Source: Juglans regia (lineage: Eukaryota; Streptophyta; Magnoliopsida; Fagales; Juglandaceae). From it: a stretch of DNA of 64,000 nt. Shown here one piece after another: positions 47,201-58,632 of this stretch. Below the pieces are notes generated by a model. That model ran no database searches, was not told where the DNA came from, and worked only from the letters and a program-made list of their open reading frames with translations. The translations under genes and the position numbers were made by a program. The stretch's first letter is position 1, and every line of letters starts with the position of its first letter. Location: contig NC_049901.1 in NCBI RefSeq assembly GCF_001411555.2, forward strand, positions 33,118,838 through 33,182,837, in the 5' to 3' direction.

Positions 47201-50200
47201 GGCTTAAAGTTTGTAAATAGAATTTGATTAAATATTATAGCATCAGTATACAAAGTTAATGTATCACATTTTAGTGATAACAAGAGATTGTAAGTTAATG
47301 AAATTTGATCCAGACTGCTTCTGTATTTAGGGCAATTCGACCAGCAGCAGTAGCCTGCAACCTTAGCAGCTAGTCAAACCAAAAGATCTCGAATTTTGTC
47401 ACCCCAAGTTACACAAAATTAATGAAATGAATTTTTATTCGAGTGGTTAAGTTACGAAGCCACTTAAAATGTGTCACATCAGTTGGTGTGACTAAAGATA
47501 ATAAAATCTGAGATAAGGAGTAGTATTCCTCATAACTAGAGGGCAAACACTTATAACATAACAGTTGCACGTAATTTTTGACTTCCCTCTTCATTTTAAC
47601 TTGACAGATGATTGCATGTGCTATAGCCATTGGAGTGTTCCTTCATGCAGGAAACCATCTGGCATGTGACTTTCCTCGCCTTGTAAACTCATCTCCAGAA
47701 GATTTTGCCTTGATATCTACAGATTTCGACAGAAACAAAAAGCCAACGTACAAAGACCTATTGAGTGGTGTTGAAGGCGTGACTGGGATTTCTATGGTGG
47801 TTTTAATGGCCATCTCCTTCATTCTAGCAACAAGTCACTTTCGAAGAAATGTGGTGAGGCTGCCTGCACCGTTCAACAGATTGACAGGCTTCAATGCATT
47901 TTGGTACTCTCATCATCTTCTCGGCCTTGTTTATGTTTTGCTACTTGTTCATGGAACCTGCTTGTTCTTGGCACACCAGTGGAACCAAAAAACGGTAAGA
48001 ACCTTGGAATGAGGATCTTTTAATGTACAAGAAGGAAGAAGATTTCTAACCAGTAGTGTTGGAACTGAGTGTTTTGCTAACATTTCAGACATGGATGTAC
48101 ATCTCTGTTCCTTTGCTGCTCTACGTAGCAGAGAGGACTGTGCGAACTTGTAGATCAGAGCATTATTCAGTTAAAGTATTGAAGGTAATTGATCAGTTAC
48201 TTTCAAACTCCCACCTTATTACATGGGCTGAGGGGAAAGAATTTTCTTTTCTTCCTCACAAACAACTGATGTTAGGCTTCTGCAGAATATGATACAGTAG
48301 AAAGTCTGCAAACAACTTTTGCAGAAAACCTGAAGTTTTGAGACTTTCATGATCATTGCAGGTTTCGGTACTGCCAGGAAATGTTTTTAGTTTAATCATG
48401 TCGAAGCCTCAGGGATTTAAGTACAAAAGTGGGCAGTACATATTTCTACAATGCCCATTAATCTCCCCATTTGAATGGTAAGGATTGGCTCTGACTCACT
48501 TTAAGCTTCCACCTCAGACCTTACATTCCTGCAAAACATTATTGCACTTTTAAGCATCGAATAATCCTTTGTCATTCCAGGCATCCATTTTCCATCACTT
48601 CAGCACCAGGAGATGACCACCTAAGTGTTCACATTCGGACAGTTGGAGACTGGACGCAAGAATTGAAGCGAATTTTCACTGAGAGCGATTATTTAACATC
48701 TATCAGTAGTCGAGCCAGATTTAGTCTGCTTGGGCAAATGGATCAAAGAGGGTACTGTATTCAAACTATACTTTCCTAGATTGGAATACAGAATACTTAG
48801 AAAAATGTCAACTCTACTTAGTATATTGATGCAGCCAACCCAGAGTGCTTGTTGATGGCCCATATGGGGCTCCAGCACAGGACTACAAAAATTATGACGT
48901 CTTGCTCCTAGTTGGACTTGGGATTGGAGCTACTCCTTTCATAAGCATCCTTAGAGACCTTCTACACAATACAAGATTAGAAGAACAACTGGTAGAATTC
49001 TACTTCAAGCACATCACTTCTCTTTTCTTTGTTTTGTTTTTTCTTCAAGAATTTGACTTTTCACGTACTGTTGGCCTAGGATTCAAACACGGAAACCAGC
49101 AGATCAGATGAAAGCCTGAATAGCTTTACTTCTTCAAATTTGACACCGGGTGGAAAGAGGAAGTGGCAGAGGTGTAAAAATGCTCATTTCTACTGGGTTA
49201 CTAGGGAGCCAGGGTCCTTTGAATGGTTTAAAGGAGTAATGGACGAAGTAGCTGAAATAGATTACAAAGTAATGAATATTACATGCATATAAATAATTAG
49301 AAATAAAATCACTTCCCACAACTTCCAGTAATATTTATCATGGAAGTTTTAATCACTTAGCATCGGAATTATTTGTGTTTTGAATTATTTCAAATGAGGA
49401 GGGATGTAATTGTTGTCTCCCTTCTTATATTTACTGAGACAGGGCCAAATTGAGCTGCACAACTATCTTACCAGTGTTTATGAAGAGTACGATGCGAGGT
49501 CAACACTGATCACAATGGTTCAGGCTCTCAACCATGCCAAACATGGGGTCGACATCCTATCTGGAACCCGAGTAAGATTTTTATTACCCTTGCATTGAAC
49601 ATAGTTTTTCCATTAAGCTAACAACTCTACCATCCTGTCACTTGCAAACCAACAGATGATGGACTGCCAAAACTGAAGCTACTATAAATCATGCATCTAA
49701 AAGTTCATATTGATTTGATGCAGGTAAGGACGCACTTTGCTAGGCCTAATTGGAAAGAAGTGTTCACTAAAATAGCGTCAAAGCATCCATATGCAACAGT
49801 AGGTAAAGATACTCTACCAAAACGAAGAATTGTTAATTACATACTGATATGGTATTGTTCATGAGAACCAAGAAGTTTACTCTTGAGCGTGGAACCAGGG
49901 CCACAGGTTAACAAAATAACTTAGCTGACAGCCATTTGGCTTCAATGCAAATCCCAATCCAAATTTTAATTTATGATCCAAATAAGGGATTTGGATTTTA
50001 AAGACCTACATCCGAATTCTCCTCCCGAAATCCATCCATCCAAATGCGCCATTAAGAAAACCACTAAGTTGACTTTTGGGTTAGGATTGCCTGATATGTT
50101 TGGAAAATGATATAGACATAACCCTTTTTTACAAGTTTGTTTTAAAATGGAGGACAAACCCCTAGGAGTTGCCTCAAGTGGTAAGAGCCTTGGTCTTGGG

Positions 50201-50906
50201 GGTGTGCTCCCTCCAGGTCTAAGGTCTGAGTCATCTTGGGTGCAAAAAATTTCTAGGGGCCATTAGACTGGAGGAATTTTCTCTTGAATTACCCGAGGTG
50301 CACTAGAGGGAAACTCTTTGCTGAGGGCCTATGCATTCCCGGGATTAGTTAGGACTTTGTTCTTGGACACCCGGTGCCAATAAAAGAAAGTAGAGGACAT
50401 TTTTATAAAATGGGTTGTAAAATAGTTATGGTTGTGTTTTTATCATTATTCAACATGTTTTGCACCATACATCACCATTTAGGGGTCTTAAGTAAATTAA
50501 AGATTTAAATTGGGCAATAAAAGGGTTATGTTAAATAATTTGAAAAGTGACTAAATTTATGTGCTCTATAAAGTTGTATGTCTTCTTAGATTATGTTATT
50601 CATCTAGTCATCAATTAATGTTACCTATAAAAAACAAAACTATCAACTAAGTTGGCCAGTGTTGCCCAGATAGGCAACCCTCAAATTTGATCAAATGACT
50701 CGCATAGACCAGAATGGTTTAGACTCTAGGGTACATACACATGAATGCTCTTCAGGATCTTAAGGTGGTTTAAAGGAGAGAATTTTTAATTTGCAGGGGT
50801 TTTCTACTGTGGGATGCCAGTTTTGGCCAAGGAGCTGAAGAAACTATCTCGTGAGCTGAGTCACAAGACCTCGACCCGTTTTGAGTTTCACAAGGAGTAT
50901 TTTTGA
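44300..50906 (+). CDS. RBOHE: Respiratory burst oxidase homolog E (NADPH oxidase), 14 exons
   Basis: Exons: 44300-44897, 45073-45235, 46239-46287, 46506-46619, 46727-47149, 47608-47994, 48089-48184, 48362-48477, 48581-48751, 48835-48991, 49080-49268, 49443-49571, 49724-49802, 50797-50906. All are GT-AG and phases close, giving 926 aa. It is a plasma-membrane enzyme moving electrons from cytosolic NADPH via FAD and two hemes to apoplastic O2, making superoxide. Visible parts: Ser-rich N-terminus with [14 protein letters not shown]-hand loop [12 protein letters not shown] (256-267); membrane helices about 367-610; heme histidines H448/H462 and H551/H564 (spacings 14 and 13); FAD motif HPFSITSAP (650-658); NADPH motifs DGPYGAPAQ (713-721) and GLGIGATPF (733-741); C-terminal FEFHKEYF. 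The N-terminal text and [14 protein letters not shown] fit RBOHE rather than RBOHD or RBOHF. In Arabidopsis RBOHE is linked to tapetum and pollen development. No defects are seen. Confidence 0.95.
45930..46065. mobile_element. MITE in RBOHE intron 2
   Basis: Arms of about 46 bp (AGTTACTTTTACGTATTTCT... and ...AAGAATACGCAAAAATGACT) are imperfect inverted repeats. They meet at ATTGGCT/AGCCAAT around an AT core. Confidence 0.7.
50159..50390 (+). mobile_element. tRNA-derived SINE, copy 2, in RBOHE intron 13
   Basis: The A-box region is TTGCCTCAAGTGGTAAGAG and the B-box region is GGTCTGAGTCATC. The body is as in copy 1. The 3' end is GGACACCCGGTGCCAATAAAA. A probable short target duplication, GAGGACA, lies on both sides (just before 50159 and just after 50390). 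Confidence 0.85.
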
Positions 50907-50910
50907 GATG

Positions 50911-51036
50911 AAAAATTCTTCTCATCAGCCACTATTCACTACCCCACACCCCACACTCTAAAAAAAATAAAAAATTAAAAAAAAGCTATAGGTGTGGGGT
51001 GTAAGAGTGAATAGTGGCTGATGTATAGCATTTCTC
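50911..51036. mobile_element. MITE, CATCAGCCACTATTCAC family, copy 2, in RBOHE 3' UTR
   Basis: CTCATCAGCCACTATTCAC (50921-50939) and GTGAATAGTGGCTGATG (51007-51023) are exact inverted repeats over 17 bases. CCACACCCCACAC text lies inside. It begins within about 5 bases of the RBOHE stop codon (TGA 50904-50906). Confidence 0.85.
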
Positions 51037-51481
51037 TTTTGAGATTTAGGGAATCACAACCACCATACCAGATTATTGTTTTCCAATTATCAAAATGACG
51101 ATATAGGAAAAGATATAGAGTATATGTTATAGTAGCTTACAAGATGTAAATGGAATCTCTCTATGTATTACCACATTACTAGTTCTTAGTTCTGTCCAAC
51201 ACAACAGAGGACTCCATAAACAAGGAGGAAAAGGAAAATAGTAGATTTCTAGCATCATCAATGGCAAATTGCTCTCCCCCTTCTCTTCTTCCCACCATCC
51301 CAGAAAAAAAAAAGATTCCGTACTATCGCTAATGTATTTTTGAAGAGAGACTGATGGCCTGTATAGGAGCTGAGAATTCTTATCCTTCTGAGGTAAACAG
51401 CTAAAATCAGTAGAATAGTTTAGATGTAAATCATAACACCGAAGTTGGCTTAAGATGAAAAGGAATCAATTATCTTTCAAT

Positions 51482-52620
51482 CTCTTGAAGATTTTGGAAG
51501 CCCAATGTTGAATATGTCGCTTCAGTGTAAAAATGAATACAATCCCAACAGTAAAGGAAATAGCACAAAGCTATGGCACGTCCATAGTGATGCCACTCAA
51601 CAACCAGACATACAATAAATGCCATTTTTGAAGAGAAAACAGAAAAATAGAAAAAGAAACATTTGACAGTTACATTCTAGGTCCAAACGAGAAGAAAAAA
51701 GCCACTACACAAATTTCTAGTACATAGTTTAGACAATTGGTTCAACTGACCTAAACTTTTCCAATGTCCATAGTTGGGAAGACATAATAGCTAAAACTTG
51801 ATGGCCGTATCCATCCCATATTTGTTTCTGGCTAAATAAGTTGCATTAAATGGCTATAACAGACATCAAAACAACCTCACAGTAGTCCTTCATGGATTAC
51901 TATAAAACAAAACAATTGTAAAATGAAAGATACCTTAATGGTTATTACAACACTTTTCACAAAATTTACTAGGATAACTGCTTATTTAACGATATATTAA
52001 CAACCTTCAACCTTCCCATAAATTATTAACTTGTAACAAATACTATTAATGCTTGTTATTTTTTAGCATTAACAGTGCCTCCTAACTATAGTTTTCCAAC
52101 ATATTACTTGCATATATTACCCAAAAAAATCAATAGTTTCCCAACATATCGACAAAGTGATAAAGCTTAGCAAATGAATAAGAAGTATATACAATTAATT
52201 TCTACTATAACCAAGCTTCCTAGTGAAAAGAGAAATAAATAATTAGAGAAAACAAATTGACAAAGTACATTGAAGAAAGAAAGAATACCTGGGAGTTTTG
52301 GTGGCCAATATAGCAGAAGATGATAAAGCAGCAGTTCCTCCTCCTCCACCACCACCATCACCACTCAAACAAGGAGTCTCAGATAAAGGAGAAGAACCTG
52401 AAGACCCTTACCTTGTCTCTTTTAAGATTTTAGGAATCAATTTCTGTAAACGTTGGATTGTTCAAGCTTTCAATCACAACAAAACCAACACAAACGCGAT
52501 TCCTACCAACAATTTAGCAAACCCAATAATCGATTCTCGCTGCTAAAGTATTGAAGGCTTTTAGGATGGTTTACATGATGATTGATGGGTATCGACCAGT
52601 GTAATTAACGGAAGCGTTCC
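51482..52620 (-). other. Doubtful small minus-strand gene
   Basis: On the minus strand a Gly/Ser-rich frame (LSGDGGGGGGGTAALSSS, then ILATKTPR) ends at a donor-like CCCAG|GTATTC near 52290. Much further down, after GTGCCATAG near 51590, a frame encodes one hydrophobic helix and a basic tail (ISFTVGIVFIFTLKRHIQHW, ending at TGA). The two could be exons of a small membrane protein, but the first frame has an upstream stop and no ATG that I can defend. The + strand frame at 52298-52546 (VPPPPPPPSPLKQG) is its antisense. Low confidence. Confidence 0.2.
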
Positions 52621-52959
52621 CAGTAGTTGTCCAAATAGAACGGGTCCGGACTCTGCTTTCTTCAAATTTTTCCTCGGGAGTTTTACATATCGACCCGGAA
52701 AACAATAATAATAAAGAATAAATATAGATAGGAGTCATTATTGAAAGTATCTATTTTGTATACATAATATGACATCATCTAAATCATACATCTCTATAAG
52801 TGAGTGTTAAAAATAATTAATTAAAAATAGTCTGCAGTAAGTACAAATTGTGCATTACTATAATAGATTATCTCTAGCATTACTCAATAATAAAATGGAA
52901 AAATCACATTTTACCTTATGATTCTCTCTCGTTGCAACTTTTTCAAATTGTCATTACAA

Positions 52960-53098
52960 TTTTTTCAAATCTCAACATAAAATATAATAAACAATTCAAC
53001 TTTTTTAAATTCTAAAATAATAATAATAATAAACAATAATATTTTATCAACTCAACTCAACTCAACTCAATTAAACATCCAAACACACCTTAAAAATT
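52960..53098. mobile_element. MITE remnant, GTTTGGAT family
   Basis: The left end is AAATCTCAACATAAAATATA and the right end is CAACTCAATTAAACATCCAA. The inner AATAATAATAATA is as in the 33.4 kb copy. Confidence 0.5.
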
Positions 53099-54881
53099 AT
53101 TAGTTTAGTCCTCAGCTTGGTAACATTAGTTTTAAGTTTTATTCTATATTACTTCTAAGATTTAGTTTGTAAGATCTTTATTTCAAATCAAATTATGCTA
53201 TAGAAGCGTTTTGTTATATGTGTTATCTACCTTGGATTGTAAATAAAGTTTTCTTAATTTAAATTTACCTCTAATTAAAATCATATTGTTAAAATAAACA
53301 AAACAAAAAAACAAAAAAGGAAAAATAAGTGACATGCACACAAAGGTGGAAGAGGGGTCGAGCGGGACATATGCCCCCTCACCTTTCACTTTTTCAGCCC
53401 AATGCTCCTATGCTATTGGTGGAAATTCGTATTGACAGGTTTGTAGCACATCAAGTTATAAATATTAGACTATACGAGTTAATACAAACACAACCTATTT
53501 AATTAATTGAGTCAAATATTAAAATCCGAACATGACCCGTATAAATAATAGGTAATGTCATACGACTCTTATAACTTATTTAATAAGACTAATGTTACTT
53601 GGTCATCTGAAACTTTCTGCTCAGATATCTCTCTTGACGTGACACCACCATGTGATGTCATATGATTTATTAAAAAAATTAAAAATGCAAACATAAAAGG
53701 AGTAGATGGAACTTAGAGTTTCAATCTTCTTGATATTTTTGTATTTTCAGATGCCTTTTTCTTTTGTATATATTTTTTTATTTTTTTTTAAATAAAATAC
53801 ATGGCACTATGTGGTGGTGCCATATCAAGAAGACTATCTAAGCGGTAAGTTGATAACCCAGTAGCAATACTCATTTAATAATGAACTTCTTTTATTGTGT
53901 CAACTTGAACCCGACCTATTTAACCCAATTCATATAAATGGGGGTTGAGCCTACCCATATATTTATTTTGACTTAATGAATATAATTTCAGATAGAATAC
54001 ATGAATAACTATATAAATAATACACAATTACAACAATATTTACGATAAAATATTTTATGATCAATATCTAAAATTAATTAATAATATATAAGAAAATCAA
54101 ATATTCATGAATTGACATGTAATTGACCCACTTATTAATCATGTCTTATCTAATCAATCTATTTTAACCTAAACCCATTTATAACTAAAGTTGTGGTATT
54201 CCTATTAGATTCACAGTTTATATCATATATTACCACCCAGCTTGCCCAATGCCACTAGTCATTAATGTCTTAGTCTTCATTTCCTAGTAAAAAGTCAAAG
54301 TAGTTACTAAATTTATCCCAAAAATTATGGTAACTTTCGCCCCAAAAATCCTTCAATATGTACTTGTCGTTATATATTTTAATAATATAATAATCTCTTT
54401 CACATATAAATTTGCATGGAAGTTTAGTCTGCAATAGTCTAGGAAAATCGGTAGGGTTTGAAACTAGGCACGTCATCAACACGCAACAAAGTGGAATTCG
54501 ACCCTAAATTACAGGACTTGTGCCTGGTAAATGTGAACTGATATAAATATATTTATCAAGTGCTATTTCTTTGACAGTTTCTTCTTCGATCTCTGCATGC
54601 TATCCCAAACTTCTGTAAAGATTTGTTTAGAAGTCACGTTCCAACATGAGGACTTAGATCTAGGATTTCAAGTCTTGAGATTATATATACAGCTTGAAGC
54701 TGAAATCGCAAGTTCTTTTCAATCCTTAGAATGGATTTTTTAAATTTATCTAAAAAATAGTCAAACAATAAGTTTCCCTCAAAAAAATCCTATCCCTTTT
54801 AACAAATCAAATTAAATTTTGTAGGTACACAGAGAAAAGATCACGTCTAAAATACTGAATTATTTAAGTAATATTTTATAT
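53099..54881. other. AT-rich intergenic, no gene seen
   Basis: Only short frames without domains, for example 53198-53389 and 54270-54482 on the minus strand. Confidence 0.6.
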
Positions 54882-55063
54882 GAGAAATGATCGTTGTAGT
54901 CGTAAGTACGTAAGTGCGGTGCAGTCATTTTAAAAAAAAATAAATACAGGACCCACTTAAAAAAAACTAATTTTTTAATAATAGATTTTACTCTTTTTTT
55001 TAAATGATTGCATGATGCTTACACAATCTACAACTGTATGTAGGATTACTCATTTTATATTTA
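54882..55063. mobile_element. Palindromic MITE
   Basis: The left arm is GAGAAATGATCGTTGTAGTC with GCAGTCATTTTAAAAAAAA. The right arm is AAATGATTGCATGATGCTTA with GTATGTAGGATTACTC. The arms are imperfect inverted repeats. Confidence 0.6.
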
Positions 55064-55417
55064 TGTAGTTCTTCTAATTTTTTTTTTTTTTTTGAATGAG
55101 TGTGATCGATATCTATAATTTATATTTTAATCGTCTAAATTATTAATTGCAGCGGATTATGGAGACTAATTATGATCTTATTGAGTTCCAATCAAGTTCC
55201 AAATGAGCTCATATTGAGATAGACTTAATCAAATTTGCCATGATATCCTTGCTTAAGGAAGAAATCTCTGATTACCATCCTAATTATAGAGATTGAATTT
55301 AATGAGCATATCTTCAAAAATGACATTGTCAACTACTTAACAACGATTTTCCAAAAACACAATTTGAAAAAACATGGCGTGATCATTTTTTGAATATATA
55401 TAGATTGGTTTGAATAC

Positions 55418-55590
55418 TGAAGAAAATAAATAAAACTAAAATTTGAAAGAGACATATATTTTTTGAATGAATGTTATGTACATTAAGACTGTCTATTTAT
55501 AGGGAAAGAAGCCAAGTGAAATAATGAAGTATAGAAATACAAGATCTCATAATCAAAGTACTATTCTAATCCAAGTAGTATACATCAACA
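55418..55590 (-). repeat. Copia LTR remnant (element 3' end)
   Basis: It begins TGTTGATGTATACTACTTGG on the minus strand at 55590. It shares CTATTTATAGGGAAAG and AATTTGAAAGAGAC with 57651-57825 in the same orientation. The plus-strand left edge is approximate. Confidence 0.6.
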
Positions 55591-55662
55591 TCTCCTCAAA
55601 CTCTAGATAGTCGAACAAACTTGAGTTGAACAAGATCACGAAGTCGACCAATTGGATGAGAT

Positions 55663-56216
55663 TAGGGGTGCTAAATGCACTAGCCCCCCCCCCCGCCGGC
55701 CGCATGGGCCGGGGGTGGGGTCTTCACTCTCGCCCCCCACCCACTTCAATAATAGACTACAGTCCACTAGATTAAAAAATTATTCTAGGTCCAGAAGTAA
55801 TCAAAAACACATTTTTAGACTCAAATTGTAAATTTAAATTTATAAAGATGACTATAATTTAAATTTACTGGTACATATTTTGTGTAAATTATAATGTAAT
55901 ACATTAGTCTCACATTGCTTAAGTGTAAGACTTGTATTGTTAATGCAATTTATAAAAAGGTTACCCTACTGCACTACAAGTTACACAAAGTATTAAATAA
56001 AAGTTCTATTTAATACATATTAATATATTAATATATAGCAAAAATAATAGATATTTATATAAAAAAAAATTGGGTGCAGGGCAGGGGACGGGGCGGGGCC
56101 CCGCTGGCGCCATACTACCCCTCGCCCTGCCAGTGTCTTGCCCTGCATTGTGGGGTTGCCTGACCCGCCATGCGGGGGCGGGGAAGCGGGGTGCGGTGCC
56201 CTGCTGCCCACCCCTA
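55663..56216. mobile_element. Non-autonomous hAT-type element with GC-rich ends
   Basis: The 554 bp element starts TAGGGGTG and ends CACCCCTA. It has an 8 bp flanking duplication with one mismatch (GATGAGAT at 55655-55662, GATGATAT at 56217-56224). Both ends are extremely GC-rich (poly-C, GCCGGCC, GGGGCGGGGCCCCG) and the middle (about 55750-56060) is AT-rich. There is no coding capacity. It sits in copia sequence: FTK.. before it and RDLVQLKF after it on the minus strand belong to the end of copia RNase H. Confidence 0.85.
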
Positions 56217-56224
56217 GATGATAT

Positions 56225-57190
56225 TTTGTGAAAACATCAGCAATCTTGTCTTCAAAGGAGATAGAGCAAATAAGCAATACAAGGCTCACCTTGTTGCCAA
56301 GGGTTTTGCGCAAGAATACGGTATTGACTATGAGGAAACTTTTGCACATGTTGCATGACTTACTTTTGTTAGATCTTTGCTTGCAATTCCTGCAGTTCAT
56401 CAATGACAATTATTTCAGATGGATGTTAAGAATGTTTTTTGAATGGTGATCTTGTTGAAGAAGTTTACATGTAACCTCCACCTGGCTATAAGCATCCTCC
56501 TGACAAAGTCTATTGTCTTCGTTGTGCACTTTATGGTCTAAAGCAAACTCCTTTGCGTAGTTTGTCAAATTCAGTTCTATGGTCACTCAACAAGATTTTG
56601 TTCTCACCTCAAATGACTATGCACTATTTGCGGACCACTAATGCTGGTATTATTATATGTTGACGACATGATTAATATCGGGAATGATATTTTTGGATAC
56701 AAAGTTTTCAAAAATTTCTGAGTTAGAATTTCAAAATGAAGGACTTGGGCAGACTCAACTACTTTCTTGGACTTGAGGTTACTTCTGGCACAAACGGTTA
56801 TTACCTCTTTCAATCTAAATATGCTTCTGATTTGCTTTCTTGGACTAGTTTGATTGATAGAAAGGCTATTAACACTCCTCTTAAGACCAATGTCAAGCTT
56901 CTTGCACCAATGGTTAGCCTTTTTCAAATGCTACTCTCTATAGGCAGCTGGTCGATAGTCTTATTTATCTTACCGTCACACGACTAGATATTTCCTATGA
57001 GGTACATTTGGTTAACAAGATTTACCGTCTTCGTATCTTGCATTACATAATTACATTAAGGGAACTCTACTTCATGGACTTCATTTTTCCTCACACTTAT
57101 CTCTTGAGCTTGAAGGTTATTTTGATGTTGATTGGGCTTGAAATCCCACTGATCGTTAATCTACAACTAGTTATTGCTTCTTAGGTCTTA
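56225..57190 (+). pseudogene. Ty1/copia RT-RNase H remnant
   Basis: The plus-strand text reads YKAHLVAKGFAQEYGIDYEE, QMDVKNVF, EEVYM*PPPGYKHPP, LYGLKQTP, LLYVDDMI and KMKDLGRLNYFLGLEV. This is the copia reverse transcriptase followed by the start of RNase H. It has many stops and shifts. To its left (56225-56260), the end of copia RNase H (SFEDKIADVFTK) lies on the minus strand, so part of the element is inverted. At 57184 it is cut by a MITE and resumes near 57595 (KKQSIVAHS). Confidence 0.85.
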
Positions 57191-57592
57191 TTTGGTTACA
57201 CAGATAAGATGATATGAGATAGGATAAGAAATCTATGAATAGTCGTGAGATAATTTGTAAATAGTTGTGAAATGGTTAGAGCTAAGATTTTTATGAGATT
57301 TTTAAAAAGGAAAGAGAAAAAGTTGAATAAAAAAATTAAAGTTAAAAGAGGGTTAGAATAATTTTTTAATATAATTTTTGTTTTGGAATTTGAAAAAGTT
57401 GATATATTTTTTGTGTGTTGTTTGGAAATTGGAAATTTTGTAATTATTAGGTAATGATTAAATTTAAAATTTTAAAATTTGAAAACTTGAAATTGAAAAA
57501 TGTTTATATTTGAATGACATTTGGATGTTGAGACAAGATGATATAGAATGAGATGATTTGAAAGCTTTGTGAAACCAAACCAGGCCTTACTA
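57184..57592. mobile_element. MITE(s) inside copia RNase H
   Basis: The left end is GGTCTTATTTGGTTACACAG and the right end is GAAACCAAACCAGGCC. A second internal GTTTGGAAATTGGAA/TTTGGATGTTGAGAC pair suggests nested copies. The copia frame is interrupted exactly here. Confidence 0.65.
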
Positions 57593-57650
57593 GGGACTTC
57601 TCTGATTTGTTGACGTAATAAGAAGCAGTCTATTGTTGCTCACTCTAACA

Positions 57651-57825
57651 CTATGAAGAAAATAAGTAAAACAGAATTTGAAAGAGACTTCTATATTTTC
57701 TTAATGAATGTTATGTGCAATAAGAAGACCTATTTATAGGGAAAGAGGTCAAGTGAAATAAGGAAGTAAATAAATGCGAGATCTCCTAACTAAGGTAATA
57801 TCCTAATCAAAGCAAAATATGATGG
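57651..57825 (-). repeat. Copia LTR remnant, second copy
   Basis: It shares GAAGAAAATAA.TAAAAC, GAATGTTATGT and CTATTTATAGGGAAAGA with 55418-55590 in the same orientation. Confidence 0.6.
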
Positions 57826-57827
57826 AG

Positions 57828-58440
57828 CTAGTAATATACATGATGAGTTAAATGGACTTAAAATTCTTATTTTGAATAATAATATGTCTACATATTATGT
57901 TCATTGCTCTGTATGTCAGCTTCAACTAATATTAGTTGTTGCTAAAGTCACATACAAATTACAAAATGTTTTAGCTTGGCTAATTGTGTTTTGTTGTTGG
58001 AGCATCAAGAAATTGTTTTGAAACACTCCGTGAGAGATGAACTTTAGGGATTCGTAAAGCACTATAGAATAGTGAGATTTCTACTGGTCGTTGCTTGGAT
58101 AAAAAAATAAATCTAAAAACACTTATACCTAGTTTGTTTTTACAGATGAGATGAGATGCCTTGAAATTAAAATTAAAAATTGAATAAAATATAATTAGAA
58201 TATATTTTTTAATATTATTTTTGTTTTGAGATTTGAAAATTTTGAATTCTTTATTTTATTTTGTATGAGAATTTGAAAAAGTTGTAATAATTTGGGATGA
58301 GATGAGTTAAGAGAAATTGTGAAAACAAACGAGTTGTTAGAAATATGCATTGGAGTTCTTATTATTGTGTTCTTATTAGTGTTACTCACATGTTTGCTCT
58401 TGTCATTGAGATTATTAAAGGTATTGCTGGAGATGGTATA
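57828..58440 (+). pseudogene. TTF/ZMYM1-like hAT transposase fragment split by a MITE
   Basis: The frame reads YDGASNIHDELNGLKILILN and STYYVHCSVCQLQLILVVAK, the core of the TTF-type zinc-finger/hAT-dimer protein family. It resumes after the MITE at 58130-58335 with MHWSSYYCVLIS-like text and MFALVIEIIKGIAGDG. It is only a small part of a protein usually 600-800 residues long. Confidence 0.7.
58130..58335. mobile_element. MITE, GTTTGGAT family
   Basis: The left end is AGTTTGTTTTTACAGATGAG and the right end is GTGAAAACAAACGAG. These are inverted, with a GATGAGATGA core motif. It interrupts the hAT fragment. Confidence 0.65.
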
Positions 58441-58595
58441 TATTTTGAATAGAGAGTAAAAATAAATATATTAATTGATCATTTTATTTAGCTAAATGAT
58501 AATTGACACATACATTACGGCCAATAGGTTCTCGTGGATTTTCATAACCCTACCGAGCAAAAATAGGATATGCATTTGAATTGGGTGTCCTAATG

Positions 58596-58632
<37 letters not shown>

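Noticed and set aside
52298..52546. 82-codon + ORF with a proline run
   Set aside because: The proline run is the complement of a GGN repeat. No domain, and the tail is low complexity.
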